Assembly (NCBI GenBank): GCA_030867875.1
Contig: JAOWCC010000028.1
Span: 186,001-250,000, forward strand
DNA: 64,000 nt
Direction of reading: 5' to 3'
Source: Actinernus sp. WN-2022
Taxonomy: Eukaryota; Cnidaria; Anthozoa; Actiniaria; Actinernidae
In this document: positions 19,146 through 30,946 of the stretch, piece by piece
How the letters are laid out: each line of letters begins with the position of its first letter
Numbering within the stretch: position 1 is the stretch's first letter
Position numbers and translations under genes: made by a program
The notes under the pieces: model-generated
Database searches by the model: none
The model's input: only the letters and a program-made list of their open reading frames with translations
What the model was told of the DNA's origin: nothing

Positions 19146-19709
19146 ATGAGTTTCACAAAATTTGGAACGTTTCGAAATGGAAGCCGTGATGAGTGCATAC
19201 ATGAGCAAACACCAGTAAGAATAGTTAGTATTAATGCGAAAGAGATATCACTCTTATGGATTCAACGCGATACCAATTGGATTGATATACCCAATTACGA
19301 AATACAGCTAACACCAAAAGGCACGAACATGATGAGACTATCATGCCGCCTATACATCTCAAACGACACGGGAGGAGGCATTTGTCCAGGCCACCACTTA
19401 CAAACGATTATCGGTGTAAGTAATTTACCAAATGCAGCGCTTGGTGTAAGGGACAGATGTGCATTTGCCTCACAACCACCAAGAGATCCAGAGACATTAG
19501 TTTGTGTTTCAGACGTTTCTTTCCATAAAAATTTTGGTAACAGCATTCTACACACGTATAAGCTGCAGTGTAAGATCACTGATACAGGAACGATGGTATT
19601 GAATAGACTGTATAATGGCACCAATGCGACATGGAATGGGTATGTGAAATCGTCAATAATGGTCGAGGAAATCACAGGGTTACTAAAAAAGTCGTTCAAA
19701 ATGGGATAA
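19146..19709 (+). pseudogene. Capsid-like protein, copy E, short form with altered C-terminus
   Basis: Same 36-bp deletion and same missing G as copy D. It also shares the NFG variant in place of KIG. Confidence 0.75.
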
Positions 19710-19738
19710 ACGAATATGCATCAAACTACTCAATCTGA

Positions 19739-20305
19739 TCTTAGAGTAACGCAAGACATGGGGAGTACAAATTTCCTAAGCTAAGTTTCGGTAAGAACGC
19801 TACGTGAACCTTCGGAGCTTAACTCAAATCTGACCTTAGAGTAATAAAACGCAAGACACGGGGAGTGCAAATTTACTAAGGGGGTACCAATTTCCCTAGG
19901 AAATAACTCTAGAGAATTTGCACCGGGAGTACATATTTCCTAGGACATTTGCACCGGGGAGTGCAAATTTACGGGTGTGCAAGTTTCCTGGGAGACGGGT
20001 ATTCAAAGCAACGAAATATGTTACTTATTCAGTTCAGAGAGGCTTGTGAGCATTAGATGCTATCGATTGAGTTCAATTATCGAACGTTTGATCCAAGTTC
20101 AGTAGCTAGGATTGAACTCTGCTTACAGGGAACAAACAACAACGACTGATATTCAACCGAGAAGGGTAAAGGCATTCTTCATTCTTAGGCCCTTTGCAAT
20201 GTAAATATAGCATGCATTAGCGAGGTTTTCGCTTCTGAACGAGGCTTATGCTTATGCTCCCGTCGTGTTGATTTTCACAAGAACATTAGTTTCTTGTGCT
20301 TACGC
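19739..20305. other. Unit non-coding region, copy E
   Basis: As in copy C, with a one-base shorter CACCGGGAGT repeat near 19921 and a GCTCCCGTCG substitution near 20258. Confidence 0.6.
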
Positions 20306-20701
20306 TTACGCTTCCGTTTCTGCTTCCGTCGCTTCCGTCGCTAGTGAAAACCAGCCTTTAGGTGTTTCTAAAACGTCCTCATCTGGTACAAATACGACTT
20401 CTTTTTTTGGTGTTTTTAGTTTTTGTACTTCATTCAGGTATTTATTTGCGGCTAATTTTTGGTTGCCTAGTATTTTTGTTACTGTAGGTGATTTAGATGC
20501 TTTTATTTGTTTGTTCAGTATTGTTATAGCATTTTTTATTAAGTATTCTGAAGGTGGATTTTCCAGACTCGGGTCGAACCCTAATTTTTCTAGTCGCTTA
20601 GATTCTTGTGTTCCAAAAATTGGTTTTACCTTCGGTTTCGTGCCACCATGCACCAACGGCTCCTTCGTCATCCTCAACCTCTTCATCTTCATCTTCCTCA
20701 T
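20306..20701 (-). CDS. Lysine-rich unit protein, copy E (131 aa)
   Basis: Intact, RLRMTKEP variant. Confidence 0.6.
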   Translation of the reverse strand: MRKMKMKRLRMTKEPLVHGGTKPKVKPIFGTQESKRLEKLGFDPSLENPPSEYLIKNAITILNKQIKASKSPTVTKILGNQKLAANKYLNEVQKLKTPKKEVVFVPDEDVLETPKGWFSLATEATEAETEA

Positions 20702-20731
20702 AATGCGATGGTAGTTTACCGATCCATGATT

Positions 20732-21043
20732 CTAAACCTTTAGTATAGATCCTTGTGTTGAGATTGCTTCAGTTAATATATCGATTGCTCCAGTGATGTT
20801 CTCTTGATTTTCTTGTAGCTGTTCAATCTGTTCAATCATTTCGTCCTGTTTCTTATCAGCCGCTTTCTGTGCTTTTTCGACAGATGTTGTGACAGGTTGA
20901 TATAGCTTTTCGCCAGCTTCTCGTAATGATTGGTCACCTAACTTTTTATTGAGTAATCGTTGTTTTAAGATTTGCCTATTTTTCAAGAATGTATCAATCA
21001 AGTTTGCTCTTTCTTCTACTGTTTTAATAGTTCTGAATGACAT
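20732..21043 (-). CDS. Coiled-coil unit protein, copy E (103 aa)
   Basis: Intact; no change relative to copy C. Confidence 0.6.
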   Translation of the reverse strand: MSFRTIKTVEERANLIDTFLKNRQILKQRLLNKKLGDQSLREAGEKLYQPVTTSVEKAQKAADKKQDEMIEQIEQLQENQENITGAIDILTEAISTQGSILKV

Positions 21044-21137
21044 ATATATGTATTAATTATATAATTCTTTACTCTAACTTATTCTAACTTTTTGAAATCA
21101 TATATAAGCCACGTGAAAACCATCAAAGTCTTTTTCT

Positions 21138-21815
21138 CTACATATTGGGTGTATATAAACCATCGAAGTTTTTTCTATACATCTCAGGGATATGTTTAGA
21201 CGTTTTATCCAATACCATGAAATCGAATGGTTCTATTGTAGCTTCTCGATATATATCTTCAAATTGTTTCCGACTTATGTTTTTACAGTTATCATCAGCA
21301 ATGTGTCTAATATCCTTATTATCTAATCCACTGAATAAAACGAAGCACTTAGTATTGCGGTATTTTGGTACGTCATAATAGCTTTGACACAAGTAAATGC
21401 AGTTACAGTTCTTATTTCTAGACAGCGAAAAATATTCTTTAACATTGCTCATATTTTTATTGTCAATTTTAATATCATCGAATACGATAACCTTATTCGC
21501 GCCATCGTCTAATTCTTCAACATGTGTGATATCTTCTGGATCACCTAATTCAACATTACATATGTCATCGTCTTCTACTTCGTCGTTAATAATATCATGA
21601 AATTCTTGTATCAGTTGATATTTATCCTGTTGTGGATTTAACGTGTATATTTTACAAGAATCATAATTCATCAATTTTAATAACATGTTTATCAACAAGT
21701 TTGTTTTCCCCTGACCCGTACTACCAACTAACATGTAATGACAATCAGGTAATAAGAAGTGATGTTTTGGTTTCTGACTTATTTTTTCATTATCATCGAA
21801 GTTGATGATATTCAT
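21138..21815 (-). CDS. Packaging ATPase, copy F (225 aa, intact)
   Basis: Identical in protein sequence to copy C. Confidence 0.87.
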   Translation of the reverse strand: MNIINFDDNEKISQKPKHHFLLPDCHYMLVGSTGQGKTNLLINMLLKLMNYDSCKIYTLNPQQDKYQLIQEFHDIINDEVEDDDICNVELGDPEDITHVEELDDGANKVIVFDDIKIDNKNMSNVKEYFSLSRNKNCNCIYLCQSYYDVPKYRNTKCFVLFSGLDNKDIRHIADDNCKNISRKQFEDIYREATIEPFDFMVLDKTSKHIPEMYRKNFDGLYTPNM

Positions 21816-21842
21816 CTATTATAATATACGTATATAATATAA

Positions 21843-22406
21843 ATGAGTTTCACAAAATTTGGAACGTTTCGAAATGGAAGCCGTGATGAGTGCATACATG
21901 AGCAAACACCAGTAAGAATAGTTAGTATTAATGCGAAAGAGATATCACTCTTATGGATTCAACGCGATACCAATTGGATTGATATACCCAATTACGAAAT
22001 ACAGCTAACACCAAAAGGCACGAACATGATGAGACTATCATGCCGCCTATACATCTCAAACGACACGGGAGGAGGCATTTGTCCAGGCCACCACTTACAA
22101 ACGATTATCGGTGTAAGTAATTTACCAAATGCAGCGCTTGGTGTAAGGGACAGATGTGCATTTGCCTCACAACCACCAAGAGATCCAGAGACATTAGTTT
22201 GTGTTTCAGACGTTTCTTTCCATAAAAAAATTGGTAACAGCATTCTACACACGTATAAGCTGCAGTGTAAGATCACTGATACAGGAACGATGGTATTGAA
22301 TAGACTGTATAATGGCACCAATGCGACATGGAATGGGTATGTGAAATCGTCAATAATGGTCGAGGAAATCACAGGGTTACTAAAAAAGTCGTTCAAAATG
22401 GGATAA
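21843..22406 (+). pseudogene. Capsid-like protein, copy F, short form with altered C-terminus
   Basis: Same 36-bp deletion and missing G as D and E, but with the KIG variant. Lesions and substitutions are therefore assorted independently between copies. Confidence 0.75.
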
Positions 22407-22435
22407 ACGAATATGCATCAAACTACTCAATCTGA

Positions 22436-23003
22436 TCTTAGAGTAACGCAAGACATGGGGAGTACAAATTTCCTAAGCTAAGTTTCGGTAAGAACGCTAC
22501 GTGAACCTTCGGAGCTTAACTCAAATCTGACCTTAGAGTAATAAAACGCAAGACACGGGGAGTGCAAATTTACTAAGGGGGTACCAATTTCCCTAGGAAA
22601 TAACTCTAGAGAATTTGCACCGGGGAGTACATATTTCCTAGGACATTTGCACCGGGGAGTGCAAATTTACGGGTGTGCAAGTTTCCTGGGAGACGGGTAT
22701 TCAAAGCAACGAAATATGTTACTTATTCAGTTCAGAGAGGCTTGTGAGCATTAGATGCTATCGATTGAGTTCAATTATCGAACGTTTGATCCAAGTTCAG
22801 TAGCTAGGATTGAACTCTGCTTACAGGGAACAAACAACAACGACTGATATTCAATCGAGAAGGGTAAAGGCATTCTTCATTCTTAGGCCCTTTGCAATGT
22901 AAATATAGCATGCATTAGCGAGGTTTTCGCTTCTGAACGAGGCTTATGCTTATGCTTCCGTCGTGTTGATTTTCACAAGAACATTAGTTTCTTGTGCTTA
23001 CGC
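22436..23003. other. Unit non-coding region, copy F
   Basis: Same content as copy C. Confidence 0.6.
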
Positions 23004-23399
23004 TTACGCTTCCGTTTCTGCTTCCGTCGCTTCCGTCGCTAGTGAAAACCAGCCTTTAGGTGTTTCTAAAACGTCCTCATCTGGTACAAATACGACTTCT
23101 TTTTTTGGTGTTTTTAGTTTTTGTACTTCATTCAGGTATTTATTTGCGGCTAATTTTTGGTTGCCTAGTATTTTTGTTACTGTAGGTGATTTAGATGCTT
23201 TTATTTGTTTGTTCAGTATTGTTATAGCATTTTTTATTAAGTATTCTGAAGGTGGATTTTCCAGACTCGGGTCGAACCCTAATTTTTCTAGTCGCTTAGA
23301 TTCTTGTGTTCCAAAAATTGGTTTTACCTTCGGTTTCGTGCCACCATGCACCAACGGCTCCTTCGTCATCCTCAACCTCTTCATCTTCATCTTCCTCAT
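23004..23399 (-). CDS. Lysine-rich unit protein, copy F (131 aa)
   Basis: Intact, RLRMTKEP variant. Confidence 0.6.
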   Translation of the reverse strand: MRKMKMKRLRMTKEPLVHGGTKPKVKPIFGTQESKRLEKLGFDPSLENPPSEYLIKNAITILNKQIKASKSPTVTKILGNQKLAANKYLNEVQKLKTPKKEVVFVPDEDVLETPKGWFSLATEATEAETEA

Positions 23400-23429
23400 A
23401 ATGCGATGGTAGTTTACCGATCCATGATT

Positions 23430-23741
23430 CTAAACCTTTAGTATAGATCCTTGTGTTGAGATTGCTTCAGTTAATATATCGATTGCTCCAGTGATGTTCT
23501 CTTGATTTTCTTGTAGCTGTTCAATCTGTTCAATCATTTCGTCCTGTTTCTTATCAGCCGCTTTCTGTGCTTTTTCGACAGATGTTGTGACAGGTTGATA
23601 TAGCTTTTCGCCAGCTTCTCGTAATGATTGGTCACCTAACTTTTTATTGAGTAATCGTTGTTTTAAGATTTGCCTATTTTTCAAGAATGTATCAATCAAG
23701 TTTGCTCTTTCTTCTACTGTTTTAATAGTTCTGAATGACAT
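23430..23741 (-). CDS. Coiled-coil unit protein, copy F (103 aa)
   Basis: Intact; no change relative to copy C. Confidence 0.6.
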   Translation of the reverse strand: MSFRTIKTVEERANLIDTFLKNRQILKQRLLNKKLGDQSLREAGEKLYQPVTTSVEKAQKAADKKQDEMIEQIEQLQENQENITGAIDILTEAISTQGSILKV

Positions 23742-23835
23742 ATATATGTATTAATTATATAATTCTTTACTCTAACTTATTCTAACTTTTTGAAATCATA
23801 TATAAGCCACGTGAAAACCATCAAAGTCTTTTTCT

Positions 23836-25557
23836 CTACATATTGGGTGTATATAAACCATCGAAGTTTTTTCTATACATCTCAGGGATATGTTTAGACG
23901 TTTTATCCAATACCATGAAATCGAATGGTTCTATTGTAGCTTCTCGATATATATCTTCAAATTGTTTCCGACTTATGTTTTTACAGTTATCATCAGCACG
24001 TCGGGCATAAAGTACGTCAAAATCGGCATCAGTGAGCGTGGACAAATAATTAAAATTAACACCATTTCTTTACTTATAGTCTCAATTTGAAGAAATGTTG
24101 GTGACTTGTTAACAAAATGAAACTAAATATTTTAGGTGTTTTATGTTAGTATGATGACGTTGTTGTGACGTCATAAGTGATGCCTCCTTTTTTGGTAAAA
24201 TTCCCCCTTTAATAAATGTTACAAACAGACTACACCATCAAAGAGCCTTCATGACACACATTCCTTTGGCGCAAATTTGAACGTTCTACGACTATTATAG
24301 GAAAGGTTATAGAGGAATGACTGTTGCCATGACGTCATAGTTAGTGACGTCAGGTGTCATACCTAAATCAAGCTGCCTATTGTTAAAAAATCAAGAAAAG
24401 AAAATAATGTGGGGTTTGAGTGCCAGACTAGCGCATTTCATCACTAAAATTCGAAAATCACTGAAAGGATTTTTTTCTAAGGGCATGTATAAAAAGGTAT
24501 GACGTCATAATGACGTTGCCGAAAATATGACTTAAATTTTAAGCCGGTTATGGACAAAAAATCAAAATTCAAAAAATATACGATTTTAGCCACCAACGTG
24601 TTTTATGATTGGACAAAATGTCATGCAACAATATTTACAACTCTAAAAATTGAATGAAGCGATGTTTTCATAAATGCTTTTGTGGTGTTTATTTCCCGCC
24701 AAATTTTGGCGGGAAAATAGGCAAAATTCAAACTTTCATAACTTTTGATTTCCTTAACCAATCGACATCGGGTTTTCGATTCCTTCATTCTCATCACGAG
24801 TAGATTTTAACAACATACGACATTTCGTTTTTAGAGATAATGAACATTTGTAAGAAACGTATTACAAATTGATAAATGACGTCATTGTGACGTCACGATT
24901 GTAGTAACATAGCTTAAAAAATCAGGTTATATTCGTTTTTCGATTCTACATCCTCCTACCAAAATTCAATTGTCTGCATTGAAAACTTTTTAAAATATAG
25001 GACTGATGCCGTTTCTATGGTCGTTTGTGCCCACCGTGAGCAATGTGTCTAATATCCTTATTATCTAATCCACTGAATAAAACGAAGCACTTAGTATTGC
25101 GGTATTTTGGTACGTCATAATAGCTTTGACACAAGTAAATGCAGTTACAGTTCTTATTTCTAGACAGCGAAAAATATTCTTTAACATTGCTCATATTTTT
25201 ATTGTCAATTTTAATATCATCGAATACGATAACCTTATTCGCGCCATCGTCTAATTCTTCAACATGTATGATATCTTCTGGATCACCTAATTCAACATTA
25301 CATATGTCATCGTCTTCTACTTCGTCGTTAATAATATCATGAAATTCTTGTATCAGTTGATATTTATCCTGTTGTGGATTTAACGTGTATATTTTACAAG
25401 AATCATAATTCATCAATTTTAATAACATGTTTATCAACAAGTTTGTTTTCCCCTGACCCGTACTACCAACTAACATGTAATGACAATCAGGTAATAAGAA
25501 GTGATGTTTTGGTTTCTGACTTATTTTTTCATTATCATCGAAGTTGATGATATTCAT
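23836..25557 (-). pseudogene. Packaging ATPase, copy G, interrupted by 1.04-kb element
   Basis: The gene is split at codon 172-173 (HIAD) by the insertion at 23999-25038. The N-terminal 172 codons with Walker A and B remain open from 25557 and run into the element for a few codons. The C-terminal 53 codons lie at 23836-23998. T98 is I in this copy. Nothing else is damaged. Confidence 0.88.
23999..25038. mobile_element. 1040-bp non-autonomous inverted-repeat element in copy G
   Basis: The left end CGTCGGGCATAAAGTACG and the reverse complement of the right end, CACGGTGGGCACAAACGAC, are imperfect inverted repeats that share CGGCATCAGT about 25-35 bp inward. AGCA is found on both sides (23995-23998 and 25039-25042) and once in intact copies, a 4-bp target duplication. 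There is no ORF of note. Six TGACGTCA palindromes (24166, 24330, 24345, 24500, 24877, 24888) and an inverted pair of TTTCCCGCC sites (24692-24716) stand out. Confidence 0.88.
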
Positions 25558-25584
25558 CTATTATAATGTACGTATATAATATAA

Positions 25585-26202
25585 ATGAGTTTCACAAAAT
25601 TTGGAACGTTTCGAAATGGAAGCCGTGATGAGCAAACACCAGTAAGAATAGTTAGTATTAATGCGAAAGAGATATCACTCTTATGGATTCAACGCGATAC
25701 CAATTGGATTGATATACCCAATTACGAAATACAGCTAACACCAAAAGGCACGAACATGATGAGACTATCATGCCGCCTATACATCTCAAACGACACGGGA
25801 GGAGGCATTTTTTGGTTCCGGTGGATTCTATTAACACCAACAACAAGTCCAGGCCACCACTTACAAACGATTATCGGTGTAAGTAATTTACCAAATGCAG
25901 GGCTTGGTGTAAGGGACAGATGTGCATTTGCCTCACAACCACCAAGAGATCCAGAGACATTAGTTTGTGTTTCAGACGTTTCTTTCCATAAAAAAATTGG
26001 TAACAGCATTCTACACACGTATAAGCTGCAGTGTAAGATCACTGATACAGGAACGATGGTATTGAATAGACTGTATAATGGCACCAATGCGACATGGAAT
26101 GGGTATGTGAAATCGTCAATAATGGTCGAGGAAATCACAGGGGTTACTAAAAAAGTCGTTCAAAATGGGATAAACGAATATGCATCAAACTACTCAATCT
26201 GA
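25585..26202 (+). CDS. Capsid-like protein, copy G (205 aa)
   Basis: Long form with a 12-bp in-frame deletion near 25633 that removes four residues (CIHE) after SRDE. The rest is intact, including residues 80-91 and the C-terminus. Confidence 0.65.
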   Translation: MSFTKFGTFRNGSRDEQTPVRIVSINAKEISLLWIQRDTNWIDIPNYEIQLTPKGTNMMRLSCRLYISNDTGGGIFWFRWILLTPTTSPGHHLQTIIGVSNLPNAGLGVRDRCAFASQPPRDPETLVCVSDVSFHKKIGNSILHTYKLQCKITDTGTMVLNRLYNGTNATWNGYVKSSIMVEEITGVTKKVVQNGINEYASNYSI

Positions 26203-26800
26203 TCTTAGAGTAACGCAAGACATGGGGAGTACAAATTTCCTAAGCTAAGTTTCGGTAAGAACGCTACGTGAACCTTCGGAGCTTAACTCAAATCTGACCT
26301 TAGAGTAATAAAACGCAAGACACGGGGAGTGCAAATTTACTAAGGGGGTACCAATTTCCCTAGGAAATAACTCTAGAGAATTTGCACCGGGGGGGACATA
26401 TTTCCTAGGACATTTGCACCGGGGAGTGCAAATTAACGGGTGTGCAAGTTTCCTGGGAGACGGGTATTCAAAGCAACGAAATATGTTACTTATTCAGTTC
26501 AGAGAGGCTTGTGAGCATTAGATGCTATCGATTGAGTTCAATTATCGAACGTTTGATCCAAGTTCAGTAGCTAGGATTGAACTCTGCTTACAGGGAACAA
26601 ACAACAACGACTGATATTCAATCGAGAAGGGTAAAGGCATTCTTCATTCTTAGGCCCTTTGCAATGTAAATATAGCATGCATTAGCGAGGTTTTCGCTTC
26701 TGAACGAGGCTTATGCTTATGCTTCCGTCGTGTTGATTTTCACAAGAACATTAGTTTCTTGTGCTTACGCTTACGCTTCCGTTTCTGCTTCCGTCGCTTC
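26203..26800. other. Unit non-coding region, copy G
   Basis: Iteron block with small changes (GGGGGGGACATATTTCC instead of GGGGAGTACATATTTCC near 26389; AATTAACGG near 26430). Confidence 0.6.
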
Positions 26801-27098
26801 CGTCGCTAGTGAAAACCAGCCTTTAGGTGTTTCTAAAACGTCCTCATCTGGTACAAATACGACTTCTTTTTTTCGTTACTGTAGGTGATTTAGATGCTTT
26901 TATTTGTTTGTTCAGTATTGTTATAGCATTTTTTATTAAGTATTCTGAAGGTGGATTTTCCAGACTCGGGTCGAACCCTAATTTTTCTAGTCGCTTCGAT
27001 TCTTGTGTTCCAAAAATTGGTTTTACCTTCGGTTTCGTGCCACCATGCACCAACGGCTCCTTCGTAATCCTCAACCTCTTCATCTTCATCTTCCTCAT
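26801..27098 (-). pseudogene. Lysine-rich unit protein, copy G, internal deletion
   Basis: A 68-bp deletion between two T-runs near 26872 removes codons for about residues 78-100 and shifts the frame. The ORF ends at 84 codons (26844). Short TTTT microhomology at the junction suggests slippage or end joining. Confidence 0.75.
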
Positions 27099-27128
27099 AA
27101 TGCGATGGTAGTTTACCGATCCATGATT

Positions 27129-27440
27129 CTAAACCTTTAGTATAGATCCTTGTGTTGAGATTGCTTCAGTTAATATATCGATTGCTCCAGTGATGTTCTC
27201 TTGATTTTCTTGTAGCTGTTCAATCTGTTCAATCATTTCGTCCTGTTTCTTATCAGCCGCTTTCTGTGCTTTTTCGACAGATGTTGTGACAGGTTGATAT
27301 AGCTTTTCGCCAGCTTCTCGTAATGATTGGTCACCTAACTTTTTATTGAGTAATCGTTGTTTTAAGATTTGCCTATTTTTCAAGAATGTATCAATCAAGT
27401 TTGCTCTTTCTTCTACTGTTTTAATAGTTCTGAATGACAT
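27129..27440 (-). CDS. Coiled-coil unit protein, copy G (103 aa)
   Basis: Intact; no change relative to copy C. Confidence 0.6.
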   Translation of the reverse strand: MSFRTIKTVEERANLIDTFLKNRQILKQRLLNKKLGDQSLREAGEKLYQPVTTSVEKAQKAADKKQDEMIEQIEQLQENQENITGAIDILTEAISTQGSILKV

Positions 27441-27534
27441 ATATATGTATTAATTATATAATTCTTTACTCTAACTTATTCTAACTTTTTGAAATCATAT
27501 ATAAGCCACGTGAAAACCATCAAAGTCTTTTTCT

Positions 27535-28220
27535 CTACATATTGGGTGTATATAAACCATCGAAGTTTTTTCTATACATCTCAGGGATATGTTTAGACGT
27601 TTTATCCAATACCATGAAATCGAATGGTTCTATTGTAGCTTCTCGATATATAAAAAATTATCTTCAAATTGTTTCCGACTTATGTTTTTACAGTTATCAT
27701 CAGCAATGTGTCTAATATCCTTATTATCTAATCCACTGAATAAAACGAAGCACTTAGTATTGCGGTATTTTGGTACGTCATAATAGCTTTGACACAAGTA
27801 AATGCAGTTACAGTTCTTATTTCTAGACAGCGAAAAATATTCTTTAACATTGCTCATATTTTTATTGTCAATTTTAATATCATCGAATACGATAACCTTA
27901 TTCGCGCCATCATCTAATTCTTCAACATGTGTGATATCTTCTGGATCACCTAATTCAACATTACATATGTCATCGTCTTCTACTTCGTCGTTAATAATAT
28001 CATGAAATTCTTGTATCAGTTGATATTTATCCTGTTGTGGATTTAACGTGTATATTTTACAAGAATCATAATTCATCAATTTTAATAACATGTTTATCAA
28101 CAAGTTTGTTTTCCCCTGACCCGTACTACCAACTAACATGTAATGACAATCAGGTAATAAGAAGTGATGTTTTGGTTTCTGACTTATTTTTTCATTATCA
28201 TCGAAGTTGATGATATTCAT
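27535..28220 (-). pseudogene. Packaging ATPase, copy H, frameshifted near C-terminus
   Basis: An 8-bp insertion (AAAAAATT on the plus strand near 27651-27658) shifts the frame after residue 187. The ORF ends at 196 codons with NFLYIEKLQ. The P-loop, Walker B and QSYYDVP region are unaffected, so partial activity cannot be excluded. Confidence 0.78.
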
Positions 28221-28247
28221 CTATTATAATATACGTATATAATATAA

Positions 28248-28841
28248 ATGAGTTTCACAAAATTTGGAACGTTTCGAAATGGAAGCCGTGATGAGTGCAT
28301 ACATGAGCAAACACCAGTAAGAATAGTTAGTATTAATGCGAAAGAGATATCACTCTTATGGATTCAACGCGATACCAATTGGATTGATATACCCAATTAC
28401 GAAATACAGCTAACACCAAAAGGCACGAACATGATGAGACTATCATGCCGCCTATACATCTCAAACGACACGGGAGGAGGCATTTGTCCAGGCCACCACT
28501 TACAAACGATTATCGGTGTAAGTAATTTACCAAATGCAGCGCTTGGTGTAAGGGACAGATGTGCATTTGCCTCACAACCACCAAGAGATCCAGAGACATT
28601 AGTTTGTGTTTCAGACGTTTCTTTCCATAAAAATTTTGGTAACAGCATTCTACACACGTATAAGCTGCAGTGTAAGATCACTGATACAGGAACGATGGTA
28701 TTGAATAGACTGTATAATGGCACCAATGCGACATGGAATGGGTATGTGAAATCGTCAATAATGGTCGAGGAAATCACAGGGGTTACTAAAAAAGTCGTTC
28801 AAAATGGGATAAACGAATATGCATCAAACTACTCAATCTGA
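28248..28841 (+). CDS. Capsid-like protein, copy H (197 aa, short form)
   Basis: Carries only the 36-bp in-frame deletion (residues 80-91 missing). The C-terminus is normal and the NFG variant is present. It is the only short-form copy with an undamaged frame. It would test whether the short form is viable, as the missing residues look like one beta strand. Confidence 0.6.
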   Translation: MSFTKFGTFRNGSRDECIHEQTPVRIVSINAKEISLLWIQRDTNWIDIPNYEIQLTPKGTNMMRLSCRLYISNDTGGGICPGHHLQTIIGVSNLPNAALGVRDRCAFASQPPRDPETLVCVSDVSFHKNFGNSILHTYKLQCKITDTGTMVLNRLYNGTNATWNGYVKSSIMVEEITGVTKKVVQNGINEYASNYSI

Positions 28842-29409
28842 TCTTAGAGTAACGCAAGACATGGGGAGTACAAATTTCCTAAGCTAAGTTTCGGTAAGAA
28901 CGCTACGTGAACCTTCGGAGCTTAACTCAAATCTGACCTTAGAGTAATAAAACGCAAGACACGGGGAGTGCAACTTTACTAAGGGGGTACCAATTTCCCT
29001 AGGAAATAACTCTAGAGAATTTGCACCGGGGAGTACATATTTCCTAGGACATTTGCACCGGGGAGTGCAAATTTACGGGTGTGCAAGTTTCCTGGGAGAC
29101 GGGTATTCAAAGCAACGAAATATGTTACTTATTCAGTTCAGAGAGGCTTGTGAGCATTAGATGCTATCGATTGAGTTCAATTATCGAACGTTTGATCCAA
29201 GTTCAGTAGCTAGGATTGAACTCTGCTTACAGGGAACAAACAACAACGACTGATATTCAATCGAGAAGGGTAAAGGCATTCTTCATTCTTAGGCCCTTTG
29301 CAATGTAAATATAGCATGCATTAGCGAGGTTTTCGCTTCTGAACGAGGCTTATGCTTATGCTTCCGTCGTGTTGATTTTCACAAGAACATTAGTTTCTTG
29401 TGCTTACGC
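28842..29409. other. Unit non-coding region, copy H
   Basis: As in copy C, including the GCAACTTTAC variant of the second repeat. Confidence 0.6.
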
Positions 29410-29805
29410 TTACGCTTCCGTTTCTGCTTCCGTCGCTTCCGTCGCTAGTGAAAACCAGCCTTTAGGTGTTTCTAAAACGTCCTCATCTGGTACAAATACG
29501 ACTTCTTTTTTTGGTGTTTTTAGTTTTTGTACTTCATTCAGGTATTTATTTGCGGCTAATTTTTGGTTGCCTAGTATTTTTGTTACTGTAGGTGATTTAG
29601 ATGCTTTTATTTGTTTGTTCAGTATTGTTATAGCATTTTTTATTAAGTATTCTGAAGGTGGATTTTCCAGACTCGGGTCGAACCCTAATTTTTCTAGTCG
29701 CTTAGATTCTTGTGTTCCAAAAATTGGTTTTACCTTCGGTTTCGTGCCACCATGCACCAACGGCTCCTTCGTCATCCTCAACCTCTTCATCTTCATCTTC
29801 CTCAT
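29410..29805 (-). CDS. Lysine-rich unit protein, copy H (131 aa)
   Basis: Intact, RLRMTKEP variant. Confidence 0.6.
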   Translation of the reverse strand: MRKMKMKRLRMTKEPLVHGGTKPKVKPIFGTQESKRLEKLGFDPSLENPPSEYLIKNAITILNKQIKASKSPTVTKILGNQKLAANKYLNEVQKLKTPKKEVVFVPDEDVLETPKGWFSLATEATEAETEA

Positions 29806-29835
29806 AATGCGATGGTAGTTTACCGATCCATGATT

Positions 29836-30147
29836 CTAAACCTTTAGTATAGATCCTTGTGTTGAGATTGCTTCAGTTAATATATCGATTGCTCCAGTGA
29901 TGTTCTCTTGATTTTCTTGTAGCTGTTCAATCTGTTCAATCATTTCGTCCTGTTTCTTATCAGCCGCTTTCTGTGCTTTTTCGACAGATGTTGTGACAGG
30001 TTGATATAGCTTTTCGCCAGCTTCTCGTAATGATTGGTCACCTAACTTCTTATTGAGTAATCGTTGTTTTAAGATTTGCCTATTTTTCAAGAATGTATCA
30101 ATCAAGTTTGCTCTTTCTTCTACTGTTTTAATAGTTCTGAATGACAT
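29836..30147 (-). CDS. Coiled-coil unit protein, copy H (103 aa)
   Basis: Intact, with one silent change near 30049 (TTCTTATTG for TTTTTATTG). Confidence 0.6.
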   Translation of the reverse strand: MSFRTIKTVEERANLIDTFLKNRQILKQRLLNKKLGDQSLREAGEKLYQPVTTSVEKAQKAADKKQDEMIEQIEQLQENQENITGAIDILTEAISTQGSILKV

Positions 30148-30241
30148 ATATATGTATTAATTATATAATTCTTTACTCTAACTTATTCTAACTTTTTGAA
30201 ATCATATATAAGCCACGTGAAAACCATCAAAGTCTTTTTCT

Positions 30242-30919
30242 CTACATATTGGGTGTATATAAACCATCGAAGTTTTTTCTATACATCTCAGGGATATGTT
30301 TAGACGTTTTATCCAATACCATGAAATCGAATGGTTCTATTGTAGCTTCTCGATATATATCTTCAAATTGTTTCCGACTTATGTTTTTACAGTTATCATC
30401 AGCAATGTGTCTAATATCCTTATTATCTAATCCACTGAATAAAACGAAGCACTTAGTATTGCGGTATTTTGGTACGTCATAATAGCTTTGACACAAGTAA
30501 ATGCAGTTACAGTTCTTATTTCTAGACAGCGAAAAATATTCTTTAACATTGCTCATATTTTTATTGTCAATTTTAATATCATCGAATACGATAACCTTAT
30601 TCGCGCCATCGTCTAATTCTTCAACATGTGTGATATCTTCTGGATCACCTAATTCAACATTACATATGTCATCGTCTTCTACTTCGTCGTTAATAATATC
30701 ATGAAATTCTTGTATCAGTTGATATTTATCCTGTTGTGGATTTAACGTGTATATTTTACAAGAATCATAATTCATCAATTTTAATAACATGTTTATCAAC
30801 AAGTTTGTTTTCCCCTGACCCGTACTACCAACTAACATGTAATGACAATCAGGTAATAAGAAGTGATGTTTTGGTTTCTGACTTATTTTTTCATTATCAT
30901 CGAAGTTGATGATATTCAT
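30242..30919 (-). CDS. Packaging ATPase, copy I (225 aa, intact)
   Basis: Identical in protein sequence to copy C. The adjoining 27-bp promoter has the GTACG variant shared with copy G. Confidence 0.87.
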   Translation of the reverse strand: MNIINFDDNEKISQKPKHHFLLPDCHYMLVGSTGQGKTNLLINMLLKLMNYDSCKIYTLNPQQDKYQLIQEFHDIINDEVEDDDICNVELGDPEDITHVEELDDGANKVIVFDDIKIDNKNMSNVKEYFSLSRNKNCNCIYLCQSYYDVPKYRNTKCFVLFSGLDNKDIRHIADDNCKNISRKQFEDIYREATIEPFDFMVLDKTSKHIPEMYRKNFDGLYTPNM

Positions 30920-30946
30920 CTATTATAATGTACGTATATAATATAA

